Assembly: GCA_024919195.1 (NCBI GenBank)
Contig: CP103436.1
Span: forward strand, 1,207,459-1,271,458
Source: Methylophilaceae bacterium LSUCC0717
GTDB taxonomy: Bacteria; Pseudomonadota; Gammaproteobacteria; Burkholderiales; Methylophilaceae
Reading direction: 5' to 3'
DNA: 64,000 nt
Both the position numbers and the translations under genes were made by a program. Shown here in pieces: positions 1 through 10,164 of this stretch. Every line of letters starts with the position of its first letter. Positions within the stretch are counted from its first letter, which is position 1. A model generated the notes under the pieces. It was not told where the DNA came from and searched no databases. It saw only the letters and a list, made by a program, of their open reading frames with translations.

Positions 1-1352
1 AACATCGAATCTCCACCAAGTTCCTCAGGTATAACTTCATGCGTCATGAGTTCATTCTTTACTTTTTCTGGGTTAGCCTCTGGCTTATCGATCTTATTAA
101 TTGCAACAATTAATGGAGTATTGGCCGCTTTTGAGTGATTAATTGCCTCAATCGTTTGCGGCATAACCCCGTCATCAGCAGCAACAACTAAAACAACAAT
201 ATCAGTTACACTAGCTCCCCGTGCACGCATAGCAGTGAATGCTTCATGGCCAGGAGTGTCTAGGAAAGAGACCATACCTTTTTTTGTCTCAACATGGTAA
301 GCACCAATATGCTGAGTGATTCCACCTGCTTCACCTGAGGCCACTTTAGTGGTTCTAATATAGTCCAAGAGTGATGTTTTTCCATGATCAACGTGACCCA
401 TAACAGTCACTACCGGTGGTCTTGTTTCAAGAATAGGTTCAATTGATTCATCAGTGTCGAGTAAAGATTCAGGGTCATTTTGTTCTGCTTTTTTCGCAAC
501 ATGACCCAACTCTTCAACCACGATCATAGCAGTATCTTGATCTAGAACCTGATTGATAGTCACCATCATGCCCATGCCCATTAAAGATTTAATGACCTCA
601 GCAGCTTTTACCGACATTTTATGAGCTAAATCAGCAACAGTAATTGTTTCTGGAACCATCACTTCCTTAATAACTGGTTCGGTCGGAGCAACAAAAGTCG
701 TTTCTTGGTCCGAAGTATTTTTATGTAGTTGTTTTTTATTTTTGCTCTTTGGAGATCTCCAACCATCAGGAACAGGGTTAGCATTTTTTGTTTTTAAAAC
801 TTTTTTCTTTGGACCATCTTCCCAGTCACCTTTTTTTATTTCTTTCTTTACTTCTTTGTTTTCAGGTTTATGGATTGTCCCATCAATGTGTTTTTTGGAT
901 TCTTGTTTTTTATCTTCTGCTTTTTTTCGGTCTTCTGCTTGAGCTTTCATTAATGCATCATGTCTAGCTTTTTCATCATCCCTAATTTTTACTTGGTTTT
1001 CATCTAATATCTGTTTAGGCTTCTCAACTTCAGACTCAGTTTTTTTAACTTCTGGAGTTTTAATGAGTGTTCTTTTTTTTCTCACTTCAACTTGAATCGT
1101 TCTAGATTTACCAAAGCTATCTGTTTTTTGAATTTCTGAATTTTGTTTACGAGTAAGGGTAATTTTATTTTTTGGTTTTTGTGAGTCGCCATGCGATTGT
1201 TTTAAAAAAGATAGGAGTGCAGCTTTATCATCCTCAGATAATTCATCACTTGAATTATTTTTCTTTACACCAGCATTTTTAAGCTGATCTAAAAGTAAAT
1301 CAACTGGTAGCTTTAATTCTGATGCAAATTGTTCAACTGTGTACTGACTCAT
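1..1352 (-). CDS. infB: Translation initiation factor IF-2 (C-terminal part cut off by the window edge)
   Basis: Encodes the GTPase that brings initiator fMet-tRNA to the 30S ribosome. About 450 N-terminal codons are present. The protein opens with an IF2N-type helical domain ([13 protein letters not shown]...), followed by a long Lys/Glu-rich linker, a second IF2N-type domain, and then the G domain with its P-loop ([16 protein letters not shown]) and the switch II motif (DTPGHEAF). The NKID motif for guanine recognition is also visible. The end of the G domain and domains II-IV lie beyond base 1. The ATG lies 10 bases downstream of the nusA stop, so it is translated from the rimP-nusA-infB operon. 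Complete IF-2 is usually 850-900 residues, so roughly half is missing from view. Confidence 0.97.
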   Translation of the reverse strand, partial: MSQYTVEQFASELKLPVDLLLDQLKNAGVKKNNSSDELSEDDKAALLSFLKQSHGDSQKPKNKITLTRKQNSEIQKTDSFGKSRTIQVEVRKKRTLIKTPEVKKTESEVEKPKQILDENQVKIRDDEKARHDALMKAQAEDRKKAEDKKQESKKHIDGTIHKPENKEVKKEIKKGDWEDGPKKKVLKTKNANPVPDGWRSPKSKNKKQLHKNTSDQETTFVAPTEPVIKEVMVPETITVADLAHKMSVKAAEVIKSLMGMGMMVTINQVLDQDTAMIVVEELGHVAKKAEQNDPESLLDTDESIEPILETRPPVVTVMGHVDHGKTSLLDYIRTTKVASGEAGGITQHIGAYHVETKKGMVSFLDTPGHEAFTAMRARGASVTDIVVLVVAADDGVMPQTIEAINHSKAANTPLIVAINKIDKPEANPEKVKNELMTHEVIPEELGGDSM

Positions 1353-1362
1353 ATTTTCTCCG

Positions 1363-2832
1363 TTATTCTGTAAACCAAGGGGCTCTTGCAGTCATGATAA
1401 GCTCTTTAGCTTTTTCCTCATCAATTTTTACGACATCTAATAACTCATCGACAGCTAATTCCGCAAGGTCTTCCATTGAAACAATTCCCTTTGATGCAAG
1501 AAGGTTTGCAGTATTTTGATCCATTCCGTCCATGGTTAATAGATCTTCTTGAGCTTCAGGTACTTTTTCTTCATTAGCTATAGCCGCAGTTAAAATTGCA
1601 GCCTTAGCTCTGGATCTTAATTCTTCAATTGTGTCCTCATCGAAAATATCCATTTGATTTAATTCTTCAGTAGGAACATAAGCAATCTCCTCTAATGAAG
1701 TAAATCCTTCTTTAACGAGGATATCGGCAACTTCTTCATCAACATCAAGTTTTTCAATAAATAACTGACTGACTGTTGAATATTCTTCCTCATGCTTTTT
1801 CTCAGACTCTTCTTCAGTCATGATGTTTAATTCCCAGCCGGTTAATTGGGATGCTAGACGGATATTTTGCCCATTTCTTCCAATGGCAAGAGCTAGCTGA
1901 TCCTCATCAACGACAATATCCATACTTCTTTTTTCTTCGTCAACAACAATACTTGAAACCTCTGCTGGAGCCATGGAATTGATTACAAATTGTGCTGGCT
2001 CAATCGACCACAACACAATATCAACTCTCTCTCCTGATAATTCCGTCGTCACCGCCTGAACTCTTGAACCTCTCATCCCAACACATGTCCCGACAGGATC
2101 TAGTCTTTGATCATTCGCTTTAACAGCAATTTTTGATCTTGATCCAGGGTCTCTTGAGGCGGACATAATTTCCAATAATCCTTCCTCAATTTCTGGCACT
2201 TCAATTTCAAACAGTTTAATTATAAATTCAGGTGATGTTCTTGACAGTATTAATTGAGGTCCTCGCATTGATGTCTCTATTTTCAATAAAGCTGCTCTAA
2301 TTCTGTCACCGACTCTCAAGTTTTCTTTTGGAATCATTTGGTCTCTTGGTAAGATAGCTTCTAATTTACCTATTTCAATAATTGCATTGCCGCGCTCCAT
2401 TCGTCTAATTTGACCCATGACCAATTTTTCATCTCTTGCAAGAAATTCATTAAGGACTTGTTCTCTTTCTGCTTCCCTGACCTTTTGCAATATGACTTGT
2501 TTTGCTGCCTGAGCTCCGATTCTGCCAAACTCTTCTGAAGGAATAGATTCCTCAATAACATCTCCAATTTGTTTGTCCTTGGCGCGATCATCAATCAATA
2601 GAATCTCCGCTTCATCATTTTCAAGATTCTCTTCCTCAACCACAGTCCAGCATCTAAAGGACTCATAAGCACCAGATTCTGGATCAATTTTTACTCGAAT
2701 ATCTGTACCATGAGGATATTTCTTCTTCGTTGCTGATGCTAGAGCCAACTCTAAAGCATTGAAAACAATTTCTTTACTCACATTTTTTTCATGTGCAAGA
2801 GCATCAACTAAAATTAACATCTCACGATTCAT
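1363..2832 (-). CDS. nusA: Transcription termination/antitermination factor NusA
   Basis: Binds RNA polymerase and nascent RNA and controls pausing, intrinsic termination and antitermination. At 489 aa it has the full proteobacterial layout: N-terminal polymerase-binding domain (1-130), S1 domain (about 135-200), two KH domains (about 205-345, with the GMRGSRVQA and [12 protein letters not shown] loops), and two acidic C-terminal AR repeats (about 365-425 and 440-489). The presence of both AR repeats matches gammaproteobacterial/betaproteobacterial NusA. It lies 14 bases after rimP and 10 before infB, the conserved operon. NusA autoregulates this operon in E. coli; a hairpin in front of rimP could serve that here (inference). 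Confidence 0.98.
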   Translation of the reverse strand: MNREMLILVDALAHEKNVSKEIVFNALELALASATKKKYPHGTDIRVKIDPESGAYESFRCWTVVEEENLENDEAEILLIDDRAKDKQIGDVIEESIPSEEFGRIGAQAAKQVILQKVREAEREQVLNEFLARDEKLVMGQIRRMERGNAIIEIGKLEAILPRDQMIPKENLRVGDRIRAALLKIETSMRGPQLILSRTSPEFIIKLFEIEVPEIEEGLLEIMSASRDPGSRSKIAVKANDQRLDPVGTCVGMRGSRVQAVTTELSGERVDIVLWSIEPAQFVINSMAPAEVSSIVVDEEKRSMDIVVDEDQLALAIGRNGQNIRLASQLTGWELNIMTEEESEKKHEEEYSTVSQLFIEKLDVDEEVADILVKEGFTSLEEIAYVPTEELNQMDIFDEDTIEELRSRAKAAILTAAIANEEKVPEAQEDLLTMDGMDQNTANLLASKGIVSMEDLAELAVDELLDVVKIDEEKAKELIMTARAPWFTE

Positions 2833-2846
2833 TTACTTTCTCCAAT

Positions 2847-3281
2847 TTATAAATCTGGGTTTAAACGAGCCATCTGAATTTCATCAAAAGGCACTTCTAG
2901 TATTTTTTCATCTGATAGCAAAATCTTTATATTTTTTTCATCAGAAGCAATTAATTTTCCATCAAATTTCTTTTGATCATTTATCGGTGAATACAATTTA
3001 ATTTTAATCTTTTCACCTTCAAATCTCTTATAGTCTGTGAGTTTTATTAATTTTCTATCTACACCAGGTGAAGAAACTTCTAATCTTGAAAAGTCATAAT
3101 CCAGCTCAACTGACAAAACGCGATTCAAATGATTACTGACCTTCACACAATCATCGACAGATATTAAATTACCGTTATCAATAAAAATTCTAATGAGGCC
3201 GCTATTATGATTGTGTTCACACTCAACCAACTCATAGCCTATATTTTGTATTGACTCACTTATAATTTTTTCCAAATCCAT
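2847..3281 (-). CDS. rimP: Ribosome maturation factor RimP
   Basis: Assists late maturation of the 30S subunit. The product is 144 aa, a usual length, with the two-domain RimP fold: an N-terminal alpha/beta domain (DLEKIISESIQNIGYELVEC; LIRIFIDN; VSNHLNRVL) and a C-terminal SH3-like domain beginning near residue 95 (EVSSPGVDR is the conserved bridge). A GTG codon precedes the ATG directly; I chose the ATG at 3281, without a clear ribosome binding site to decide. First gene of the rimP-nusA-infB operon. Its start lies only about 24 bases beyond an intrinsic-terminator-like hairpin. Confidence 0.95.
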   Translation of the reverse strand: MDLEKIISESIQNIGYELVECEHNHNSGLIRIFIDNGNLISVDDCVKVSNHLNRVLSVELDYDFSRLEVSSPGVDRKLIKLTDYKRFEGEKIKIKLYSPINDQKKFDGKLIASDEKNIKILLSDEKILEVPFDEIQMARLNPDL

Positions 3282-3304
3282 CACAAAACCATCAAAAATA
3301 AAAA

Positions 3305-3323
3305 ATGGGCCTTAAAGGCCCAT
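3305..3323 (-). terminator. Intrinsic terminator after tyrS, also in the rimP leader
   Basis: A GC-rich inverted repeat (ATGGGCC/GGCCCAT) with a short AT loop is followed, in the minus-strand direction, by TTTTTTATTTTT. It lies 59 bases past the tyrS stop and only 24 bases before rimP. It can end the tyrS transcript, but it may also act inside the rimP leader as an attenuator. Confidence 0.85.
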
Positions 3324-3336
3324 CTCAAAAAAATTA

Positions 3337-3365
3337 ATTATACTATGAAATAGTATAAAAATAAA
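3337..3365 (-). promoter_or_regulatory. Possible promoter for rimP-nusA-infB
   Basis: On the minus strand a perfect -10 hexamer TATAAT (3337-3342) is preceded after 17 bases by a weak -35 (TTTATT, 3360-3365). The -10 lies in a 9-bp inverted repeat (3338-3358, TTATACTAT/ATAGTATAA). If used, the transcript starts near 3330 and runs through the terminator-like hairpin at 3305-3323 before rimP. The site is AT-rich, so the call is tentative. Confidence 0.35.
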
Positions 3366-3381
3366 TTTTTAAATCAATATG

Positions 3382-4551
3382 TTAGGTTAGTTTTATTTTA
3401 CCAAATTTTCTTTTTCCAACCTGAATTAGAAATTCATCAGTGTTAATGGAATAATCTTTATCAATTTTTTCTCCATCAATCCTTATTCCGCCACTTTTCA
3501 TTAATCTCAAAGCCTCCGATGTGCTTGAAACAAAGTTAATATTTTTAAGAATATTTGGAATTGCTACGTTATCTTGCTTATTCAGTTTAAATTCTGGAAC
3601 CTCATCAGGAGCCTGGCCAGATGACCTTTGTTCAAAATCTTTTTTTGCTTTTAAGTACCCTTCATGATCATGAAATCTCTCGATAATTTCTTGAGAAAAC
3701 TCATCCTTGATATTTTTGGGGTTTTCGCCGTCCTTCAAACGCTTTTTCCATAAATTGATTTCATCATTATTTTTTAGCGACAACAGGTCAATGTATCTCA
3801 GCATTAATTCATCAGATATGGATAGCAATTTTGCATACATCACCTCAGGAGGTTCATCAATGCCAATATAATTATTTAATGATTTTGACATTTTGTTAAC
3901 GCCATCCAGTCCTTCTAAAAGTGGCATTGTTAAAATCGACTGCGGTGTTTGTCCATATGCTTTTTGTAACTCTCGTCCCATTAACAAATTAAATTTTTGA
4001 TCTGTCCCACCTAGCTCAACATCTGCCTCAAGGGCAACCGAGTCATAACCTTGCATCAAGGGATACATAAATTCATGAATTGAAATAGATTGATTACTTT
4101 TAAATCTTTTGCTGAAATCATCTCGCTCCAACATTCTTGCCACAGTATATTGAGCAGATAGTTTTAACATTCCATCAGCACCTAAATTTTTTAGCCATTC
4201 AGAATTAAACACAACATGTGTTTTTTCTTTATCTAGAATCTTAAATACTTGGTTTTGGTAAGTTTTGGCATTTTGCTTAACCTCTTCCTCAGTTAATGGA
4301 GGTCTTGTGGCGTTTTTTCCTGTCGGATCCCCAATCATGCCAGTGAAATCGCCAATTAAAAAAATCACGTCGTGACCAAAATTTTGAAATTGTCTTAATT
4401 TATTTAAAAGAACAGTGTGGCCCAGATGTAAATCAGGAGCTGTTGGATCGAAACCAGCCTTAATTTTTAGCTTTTTTCCAGATTTTATTTTTTCTTCGAA
4501 CTCTGAAAAAACTAATATTTCATCAGCGCCTCGTTTTATTTCATCTAACAT
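3382..4551 (-). CDS. tyrS: Tyrosyl-tRNA synthetase
   Basis: Class I aminoacyl-tRNA synthetase that charges tRNA-Tyr. The 389-aa protein has the HIGH-type signature HLGH (residues 42-45), the KMSKS motif (NKMSKSLNN) and a C-terminal S4-like RNA-binding domain ([19 protein letters not shown]). Length and motif context fit the shorter TyrZ-like bacterial subfamily rather than the 424-aa E. coli TyrS type. It is transcribed divergently from anmK, the usual betaproteobacterial arrangement, and is followed by a terminator at 3305-3323. No internal oddities seen. Confidence 0.97.
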   Translation of the reverse strand: MLDEIKRGADEILVFSEFEEKIKSGKKLKIKAGFDPTAPDLHLGHTVLLNKLRQFQNFGHDVIFLIGDFTGMIGDPTGKNATRPPLTEEEVKQNAKTYQNQVFKILDKEKTHVVFNSEWLKNLGADGMLKLSAQYTVARMLERDDFSKRFKSNQSISIHEFMYPLMQGYDSVALEADVELGGTDQKFNLLMGRELQKAYGQTPQSILTMPLLEGLDGVNKMSKSLNNYIGIDEPPEVMYAKLLSISDELMLRYIDLLSLKNNDEINLWKKRLKDGENPKNIKDEFSQEIIERFHDHEGYLKAKKDFEQRSSGQAPDEVPEFKLNKQDNVAIPNILKNINFVSSTSEALRLMKSGGIRIDGEKIDKDYSINTDEFLIQVGKRKFGKIKLT

Positions 4552-4614
4552 AATTATTTGAGCTTATAAATAAAACATGATTATATAGTCATATTGAGTT
4601 AATCTTAAGAGTTA

Positions 4615-5715
4615 ATGCAGTCCAAGTCAGATAAAAAATTATTTATTGGCATCATGTCGGGCACGTCATCAGATGGTCTTGATGTAGCTCTATGTTCTAT
4701 TGATGATAATCAAATTAAAATCATTGATTCTATATCTCAAACATATTCCAAAAAATTACAAATAGAAATTATTGAATTAAATTCGCCCTCTTTTGATGAT
4801 CTTAATAAAAGCAATATTCTTGGAAATAAAATTTCTGACATTAGTATAAAATTAGTTAACCAATTATTATCCAAGAATCGTCTCAGGCCATCATCAATTG
4901 AAGCCATTGGTATTCATGGACCAACTATTAGACATGTACCAAAACATTTTTATAGCCTTCAAATTGGAAACGAATTTTTACTGGCAAATCGCACACAAAT
5001 AAAAACGGTATCTAATTTTAGAAACATGGATATCGCGTCGGATGGTGAGGGAGCACCCCTGATTCCCTTATTTCATAAATATCTTCTCAATGCAAAAAAT
5101 ATAAAAAAAGGAGTATTTTTAAATATTGGCGGATTTTCCAATATCTCTATAGTCAATAATAACTCAATCAAAGGATACGATTTAGGTCCAGGTAATGTCT
5201 TTATGGACTTTTGGGTTAATAAAATTAAAAATAAAAAATATGATAAAAATGGTTCATGGGCGAAAAGTGGGAAAGTATTAGATGATCTATTAAAAGGCTT
5301 TTTAAATGATACATTTTTCAAAAAAAATCCGCCCAAAAGTACGGGTCGTGATTATTTTAATTTGAAGTGGTTAGCTAAATTTCATTTAAACGATTATAAA
5401 GCTGAGGATGTGCAAAGAACCTTCTTGGAATTAACTGCTATATTAATTCTAAGGGAACTTGAAAAATTAACTGGTTATAAAGATGTGTTTATTTGTGGTG
5501 GTGGAGCCAATAATAACTTGCTTATGGATCAGTTATATAAACGTTCTCAAATAAACATTCATACCACTGAATATCTTGGCATTATGCCTGAGTTAATTGA
5601 ACCGGCAGGTTTTGCTTGGCTGGCACGTCAATCTATAAAAAATAATAGGTTAAATTACAAAACCATAACTGGCGCTAAAAAAGAAAATATCTTAGGGGTT
5701 GTTGTACATCCTTAA
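4615..5715 (+). CDS. anmK: Anhydro-N-acetylmuramic acid kinase
   Basis: Phosphorylates and opens 1,6-anhydro-MurNAc from peptidoglycan turnover to give MurNAc-6-phosphate. The 366-aa protein has the sugar-kinase/Hsp70-actin fold: the phosphate loop MSGTSSDGLD (residues 14-23), the DGEGAPLIP segment, NIGGFSN, and the late adenosine motif CGGGANN. The usual AnmK length is about 370. It is divergent from tyrS and is followed by gltA in the same direction. None of the other recycling genes lies in this window, so whether the cell recycles its wall through MurQ cannot be judged here. Confidence 0.95.
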   Translation: MQSKSDKKLFIGIMSGTSSDGLDVALCSIDDNQIKIIDSISQTYSKKLQIEIIELNSPSFDDLNKSNILGNKISDISIKLVNQLLSKNRLRPSSIEAIGIHGPTIRHVPKHFYSLQIGNEFLLANRTQIKTVSNFRNMDIASDGEGAPLIPLFHKYLLNAKNIKKGVFLNIGGFSNISIVNNNSIKGYDLGPGNVFMDFWVNKIKNKKYDKNGSWAKSGKVLDDLLKGFLNDTFFKKNPPKSTGRDYFNLKWLAKFHLNDYKAEDVQRTFLELTAILILRELEKLTGYKDVFICGGGANNNLLMDQLYKRSQINIHTTEYLGIMPELIEPAGFAWLARQSIKNNRLNYKTITGAKKENILGVVVHP

Positions 5716-5737
5716 TTCCACATATTTAAATCTAAGT

Positions 5738-5743
5738 TATAAT
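5738..5743 (+). promoter_or_regulatory. Possible -10 element for gltA
   Basis: A perfect TATAAT lies 29 bases before the gltA start in the 56-base gap after anmK. No convincing -35 hexamer is seen at the expected distance, so this is weak support. Confidence 0.3.
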
Positions 5744-5771
5744 TAGGATCTTTATTTTTAATATTTTTAAG

Positions 5772-7070
5772 ATGGATCAAAAAAAAGCAAAATTAACATT
5801 ACCCGATGGAAAAACCATTGAGCTACCCTTTATTGAAGGGAAAATGGGTAAGCCTGCAATTGATATTTCTCAATTATCACAGCACGGTTTGCATACTTAT
5901 GATCCTGGATTTATGTCAACCGCCTCTTGCGGTTCTGCAATAACCTTTATTGATGGTGAAAACAGTATTCTTCTTTATCGCGGTTATCCAATTGAACAAT
6001 TAGCTGAGCATTGTGACTTCCTTGATGTTGCTTATTTGTTGCTTAATGGCGAGCTTCCAAATCAGAATGAAAAAACAAAATATGTATCCGAAGTAAAAAA
6101 ACACTATCTACTTCATGATCAACTGAATAGTGTCTTTAGAGGTTTCAGGCGTGACGCACACCCAATGGCTGTTATGGCAGCTGTTGTTGCTTCAAAATCA
6201 GCTTTCTATTTTGATGAAATGAATGTTTACAACCGAAACCATCGAAAAATATCGGCTAATAGATTAATCGGCAAAGTCCCGTCCATTGCAGCATGGTCAT
6301 ATCTTTACAATTTAGGTAGACCATTTAATTATCCAAGAAATGATTTAAGTTATGCAGCTAATTTCTTAAATATGCTTTTTTCAAGCCCTACACAAGATTA
6401 TGAAATTAACCCTGTACTAGTTCGTGCATTTGAGAGAATTTTAATTTTACATGCTGACCATGAGCAAAATGCTTCTACTTCAACTGTTAGATTAGTTGGT
6501 TCTAGTGGTGCTAATCCATTTGCTTGTATATCTTCAGGCATTGCTTCCTTATGGGGCCCTGCCCATGGTGGAGCTAACGAAGCAACCCTTAAAATGTTAC
6601 AAGAAATCAGAAGTGAAAGTCGTATTGGGGAATATATTGAAAGAGCAAAAGACTCAACCGATTCTTTTAGATTGATGGGCTTTGGTCACAGAGTGTATCG
6701 CAATAAAGACCCTCGGGCAGAAATTATGCGAAAAACATGCCATGAAGTGTTATCCGAACTTGGTTTAGAGAATGATTCCATATTTAAGCTTGCTTTGAAA
6801 TTAGAAAAAATTGCGCTTGAAGATGATTATTTTGTTAAGAAAAAATTATATCCGAACGTTGATTTTTATTCAGGCATTGTCATGAGAGCTCTTGGCATTC
6901 CCAACTCAATGTTTACTGCTGTGTTTGCTTTAGCGAGAACTGCAGGTTGGATCGCTCATTGGAATGAAATGTTTGTAGCTGATAATTTAAAAATTGGTAG
7001 GCCAAGACAAATCTACAAAGGTAAACTTCCAAGGAATGTATCCTTGGATAGGAATGTTTCTAAAGATTAA
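5772..7070 (+). CDS. gltA: Citrate synthase (type II, hexameric proteobacterial type)
   Basis: Condenses acetyl-CoA with oxaloacetate at the entry of the TCA cycle. The 432-aa protein matches the long Gram-negative, NADH-sensitive form: the N-terminal domain with [13 protein letters not shown], then the catalytic segments [10 protein letters not shown] and [13 protein letters not shown] (oxaloacetate- and CoA-binding histidines) and a C-terminal catalytic Asp context (YPNVDFYSG). The start ATG is unambiguous. It converges on erpA with only 3 bases between stops. Many methylotrophs have an incomplete TCA cycle, so an anabolic role would be consistent, but no other TCA gene is in view. Confidence 0.97.
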   Translation: MDQKKAKLTLPDGKTIELPFIEGKMGKPAIDISQLSQHGLHTYDPGFMSTASCGSAITFIDGENSILLYRGYPIEQLAEHCDFLDVAYLLLNGELPNQNEKTKYVSEVKKHYLLHDQLNSVFRGFRRDAHPMAVMAAVVASKSAFYFDEMNVYNRNHRKISANRLIGKVPSIAAWSYLYNLGRPFNYPRNDLSYAANFLNMLFSSPTQDYEINPVLVRAFERILILHADHEQNASTSTVRLVGSSGANPFACISSGIASLWGPAHGGANEATLKMLQEIRSESRIGEYIERAKDSTDSFRLMGFGHRVYRNKDPRAEIMRKTCHEVLSELGLENDSIFKLALKLEKIALEDDYFVKKKLYPNVDFYSGIVMRALGIPNSMFTAVFALARTAGWIAHWNEMFVADNLKIGRPRQIYKGKLPRNVSLDRNVSKD

Positions 7071-7073
7071 TCC

Positions 7074-7424
7074 CTAAACTGAAAAAGATGAACCGCAACC
7101 ACAAGTTGTAGTAGCATTTGGATTTCTAATTACAAATTGAGAGCCTTGGACGTTATCCTGGTAATCAATTTCAGACCCTGTCAGATACTGAAGACTCATT
7201 GGATCAATTAACAAGGTCACATTATCCTTTGTCACCTGAGTGTCATCTTCATTGACGGCTTCCTCGAAAGTAAAACCATATTGAAAACCAGAACACCCGC
7301 CACCGCTTACAAACACTCTAAGCTTAAGATCAGGTGTTTCTTCTTCAGCAATTAGCTCTTTCACCTTTTTTACAGCATTGTCTGTAAAAATTAAAGGGTC
7401 AGGCATTTTTAAATCACTTGTCAT
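7074..7424 (-). CDS. erpA: Iron-sulfur cluster insertion protein ErpA
   Basis: A-type Fe-S carrier that delivers clusters to apo-proteins. The protein is 116 aa with the three ligand cysteines C44 ([11 protein letters not shown]) and C108/C110 (CGCG), and the A-type fold around them. The family is usually 105-120 aa. The first ATG is preferred because AAGGA lies 8 bases upstream, inside the end of the bactofilin gene, which it overlaps by 11 bases. Genes in this window that need clusters include hemW, the (6-4) photolyase and the 2Fe-2S reductase. Confidence 0.95.
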   Translation of the reverse strand: MTSDLKMPDPLIFTDNAVKKVKELIAEEETPDLKLRVFVSGGGCSGFQYGFTFEEAVNEDDTQVTKDNVTLLIDPMSLQYLTGSEIDYQDNVQGSQFVIRNPNATTTCGCGSSFSV

Positions 7425-7818
7425 CGTTTTTTTCCTTTTTATTAGATACCTTTTTTAAGGCTTTACTCGTCTTAATTTTAGACACATTCCCGTTTAGTAT
7501 GGCGCCTGTATGGATTTCAATATCACCATAAACTATATCCCCGTTGACAATTGCTGTTGCATGAAGTTCTAGAAAGTCTTGTGCCTCAATATTTCCTTTT
7601 ACCTCACCGGCAATAATGGCTGTATCAGTCTTTATGTCACCCGAAATTTTACTTTTCGGTCCCATAATCACTGAACCAGTAGCACCATCGGATAATGTTA
7701 AATTTCCATATAATTTACCGTCTAAACGAATGCCTCCCGAAAAATTCATACTCCCACGAATATTCATTGTTTCATCGATTAGAGTATCAATTGCATGATT
7801 CTTTTTTCGTTTAAACAA
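7414..7818 (-). CDS. Bactofilin (polymer-forming cytoskeletal protein)
   Basis: Bactofilins polymerise without nucleotide into membrane-associated filaments used as scaffolds in cell shape and polarity. The 134-aa protein has the short basic N-terminus (MFKRKK), the regular right-handed beta-helix of about 18-residue turns ([44 protein letters not shown]) and a Lys-rich tail. The start is a TTG codon supported by a strong GGAGA 6 bases upstream; no ATG fits the conserved N-terminus. It sits between a small coiled-coil membrane protein and erpA in the argC cluster, an order seen in other betaproteobacteria. Confidence 0.93.
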   Translation of the reverse strand: MFKRKKNHAIDTLIDETMNIRGSMNFSGGIRLDGKLYGNLTLSDGATGSVIMGPKSKISGDIKTDTAIIAGEVKGNIEAQDFLELHATAIVNGDIVYGDIEIHTGAILNGNVSKIKTSKALKKVSNKKEKNDDK

Positions 7819-7820
7819 AT

Positions 7821-8183
7821 TTATCTCCTCTTTCCAACAATTTTCTCATAAAAAAGAATCTCTTCCTGAAGATCATTATTTTCTTCTTTTAATTTCTTTA
7901 GCTCATCATCTTTTTTACTCATGGCAACTTCAATTAGCTGTAAATCTAAATTCAATTTCTGAATTTTATCTTTTAAAGTTGATATTTCATCGTCTTGTTC
8001 ATTTATTGTTAACAAGTAATTAAATGAATTAGATCCATCAAAAACTTTATATGAAAAAAATACAGTAATTAAGAAAATAAATATTGCAAACATTAAGGTT
8101 TTTAACCACACGGAACCAACCTTTACATTTGGTTTTCCTTGAACCAGCTTTATACGTCTTTTTCTTTGAATTTTACTTAACAT
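7821..8183 (-). CDS. Small single-pass membrane protein with coiled coil (possibly a shortened DUF6776 relative)
   Basis: The 120-aa product has a basic cytoplasmic N-terminus (residues 1-28), one membrane segment (about 29-48) and a long heptad-rich coiled coil (about 60-115). The topology resembles FtsB/FtsL-like and DUF6776 proteins. In other betaproteobacteria a DUF6776 protein is often found between argC and bactofilin, but it is longer there (roughly twice this length), so this copy would lack the C-terminal domain. The family assignment rests on gene order and topology, not on clear residue identity. Two bases separate it from the bactofilin gene and three from argC, so it may interact with the bactofilin scaffold (inference). 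Confidence 0.8.
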   Translation of the reverse strand: MLSKIQRKRRIKLVQGKPNVKVGSVWLKTLMFAIFIFLITVFFSYKVFDGSNSFNYLLTINEQDDEISTLKDKIQKLNLDLQLIEVAMSKKDDELKKLKEENNDLQEEILFYEKIVGKRR

Positions 8184-8186
8184 TAT

Positions 8187-9227
8187 CTATGGTGTTAGAG
8201 GAAGCAGATTAAGACCAACATCTTCTTGATAATTAAACATAATGTTCATATTTTGTATAGCCTGACCGGCTGCCCCTTTAACTAAATTATCAATGGTTGA
8301 TAATATAATTAATTTTTTATCTCTTTTGAACATCGATATTTTACATTGATTTGAGCCTCTGACCATTTTTGTTTTTGGTATTTTATTTACACCCATAAAA
8401 TGTACAAAAATTGATTGATCGTAAGCTTCAGAATAAATAGAATCGAGCTCTTCTTCACTTGTATCTTCAGTTAAATCAACATAAATAGTTGCATAAATTC
8501 CACGCACCATTGGGAGTAAATGTGGAACAAATAAAGCTTTAATATCTTTTATATTAGTTATTTCTTTTAAATTCTCTTCAATTTCTGGCTCATGCCTATG
8601 TCCTTGAACTGAGTACGCATTAAAATTATCATAGGCTTCAGCCATCAAAAGATTATCATCATTTTTTTTGCCCGCGCCACTTATTCCAGACTTAGCATCA
8701 ATAATAATAGTTTGTTCGTTAATAATTTTTTTATTCAAGAGTGGGTAAAGAGCAAGTTGAATTGCAGTTGGGTAACAACCTGGATTTGCAATAATCTTGG
8801 CATTTTTTATTTCATTTTTCTTCAATTCAGATAAACCATATACAGCTGTCTCAACTAATTTTGGGCAGGCGTGTTTCATTCCATACCATTGTTCCCACAA
8901 CTGTATATTTTTTATTCTGAAATCAGCTGCTAAATCAATTATTCTTTTCCCTTTACTAACTAACATTTCTGCAAAGTTCATTGCAATACCGTTAGGTGTA
9001 GCAAAAAATATTAAGTCTGACTGTTCAAAACTTACATTGTCAGGATGAACAAATTTATTTTTAATTTTATTAGGCAGAAATGGAAAAATTTCAGTGACAT
9101 TCTTTCCATCATCTTGTCTTGAGGTTATTTGATCAATTTCAATATGCGGATGATTGACTAATAACTTTAAAAGCTCTGATCCAGTGTATCCAGATCCGCC
9201 AACTATAGAAACATGTAATTTATCCAT
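8187..9227 (-). CDS. argC: N-acetyl-gamma-glutamyl-phosphate reductase
   Basis: Third step of arginine biosynthesis, NADPH-dependent reduction of N-acetylglutamyl phosphate. The 346-aa protein has the N-terminal Rossmann motif (VSIVGGSGYTGSELLKLL), the active-site cysteine in NPGCYPTA and the HRHEPEIEEN catalytic histidine region. Length is typical for the type 1 enzyme. It leads the argC-coiled coil-bactofilin-erpA group and starts 15 bases... downstream of the rplM-rpsI terminator. argH is about 12 kb away on the same strand. Confidence 0.97.
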   Translation of the reverse strand: MDKLHVSIVGGSGYTGSELLKLLVNHPHIEIDQITSRQDDGKNVTEIFPFLPNKIKNKFVHPDNVSFEQSDLIFFATPNGIAMNFAEMLVSKGKRIIDLAADFRIKNIQLWEQWYGMKHACPKLVETAVYGLSELKKNEIKNAKIIANPGCYPTAIQLALYPLLNKKIINEQTIIIDAKSGISGAGKKNDDNLLMAEAYDNFNAYSVQGHRHEPEIEENLKEITNIKDIKALFVPHLLPMVRGIYATIYVDLTEDTSEEELDSIYSEAYDQSIFVHFMGVNKIPKTKMVRGSNQCKISMFKRDKKLIILSTIDNLVKGAAGQAIQNMNIMFNYQEDVGLNLLPLTP

Positions 9228-9256
9228 TTGTCGATTATAAATGATTTCCTAAAAAA

Positions 9257-9278
9257 AAAGCCGCTCGAGAGCGGCTTT
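9257..9278 (-). terminator. Intrinsic terminator of rplM-rpsI
   Basis: A 9-bp perfect stem (AAAGCCGCT/AGCGGCTTT) with a CGAG loop, followed on the minus strand by nine T residues. It lies 17 bases past the rpsI stop and 30 bases before argC. Confidence 0.95.
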
Positions 9279-9294
9279 AATAAATACGATAACG

Positions 9295-9687
9295 CTATCG
9301 TTTTGAAAACTGCTTGCGTCTTCTCGCTTTGCGTAAGCCAACTTTTTTTCTTTCAACTTCACGTGCATCTCGTGTTACGTATCCAGCTTTTGAAAGTTCT
9401 GATTTTAATTCAGCATCATAGTCCAATAAAGCTCTTGTAATACCATGTCTTACTGCACCGGCCTGGCCAGATTCACCACCTCCAGAAACATTCACTTTAA
9501 TGTCAAATGTAGTTTCATTTTTAGTTAAATCTAAAGGTTGTTTTAAAATCATCTCTGATGTAAATCTTGAAAAATATTTATCAACTGGTAGACCGTTAAT
9601 AGATATTTCACCTTTACCTTGTTGCATGAAAACTCTAGCAACTGAGCTTTTTCTTCTACCTGTACCGTAATAATATTTACCTATCAT
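9295..9687 (-). CDS. rpsI: 30S ribosomal protein S9 (uS9)
   Basis: Small-subunit head protein whose C-terminal tail reaches the P-site tRNA. 130 aa with the hallmark N-terminus [13 protein letters not shown], the central [15 protein letters not shown] loop and the basic tail ending in KR. Second gene of the universal rplM-rpsI pair, 13 bases after rplM, closed by a strong terminator. Confidence 0.99.
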   Translation of the reverse strand: MIGKYYYGTGRRKSSVARVFMQQGKGEISINGLPVDKYFSRFTSEMILKQPLDLTKNETTFDIKVNVSGGGESGQAGAVRHGITRALLDYDAELKSELSKAGYVTRDAREVERKKVGLRKARRRKQFSKR

Positions 9688-9700
9688 AAAATTCTTTCAA

Positions 9701-10129
9701 TTATATTGTTAGTGGTTTTGGCTGTTGAGCACTATGCTCATGCTTGTCGCCAGAATAAATCTTTAATTTTTTTACCATTGCATAACCTAATGGGCCCTTA
9801 GGAAGCATACCTTTCACTGCTTTTTCTAATGCTCTTCCAGGAAATTTTTCTTGCATCTGTGTGAAATTTGATGAATATAAGCCGCCAGGGAAACCAGAGT
9901 GTCTATGGTAAATTTTATCCTGAGACTTATTACCAGTTACTTTAATTTTTTCAGCATTGACAACAACAATGTAGTCACCAGTATCAACATGTGGTGTATA
10001 TATTGTTTTGTGCTTGCCTCTTAATCTGTGAGCAATTGCACTAGCTAATCTTCCAAGAGTAGCATCGGTTGCGTCAACAAGAAACCAGTCTCTTTTGACT
10101 TCGTGGCCTTTAGCTGAAATTGTTTTCAT
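9701..10129 (-). CDS. rplM: 50S ribosomal protein L13 (uL13)
   Basis: Early-assembling large-subunit protein. 142 aa, the standard bacterial length, with the motifs [36 protein letters not shown] and GMLPKGPLG. It precedes rpsI as in almost all bacteria. A well-formed sigma-70 promoter lies directly upstream (10165-10194). Confidence 0.99.
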   Translation of the reverse strand: MKTISAKGHEVKRDWFLVDATDATLGRLASAIAHRLRGKHKTIYTPHVDTGDYIVVVNAEKIKVTGNKSQDKIYHRHSGFPGGLYSSNFTQMQEKFPGRALEKAVKGMLPKGPLGYAMVKKLKIYSGDKHEHSAQQPKPLTI

Positions 10130-10164
10130 CAGTCTGTACTTCCAAAAATTTATAAAAGAGCGTG

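Noticed and set aside
742..942. Plus-strand Phe/Ser-rich frame opposite infB
   Set aside because: Mirror image of the Lys/Glu-rich IF-2 linker; such composition is typical for antisense of charged linkers.
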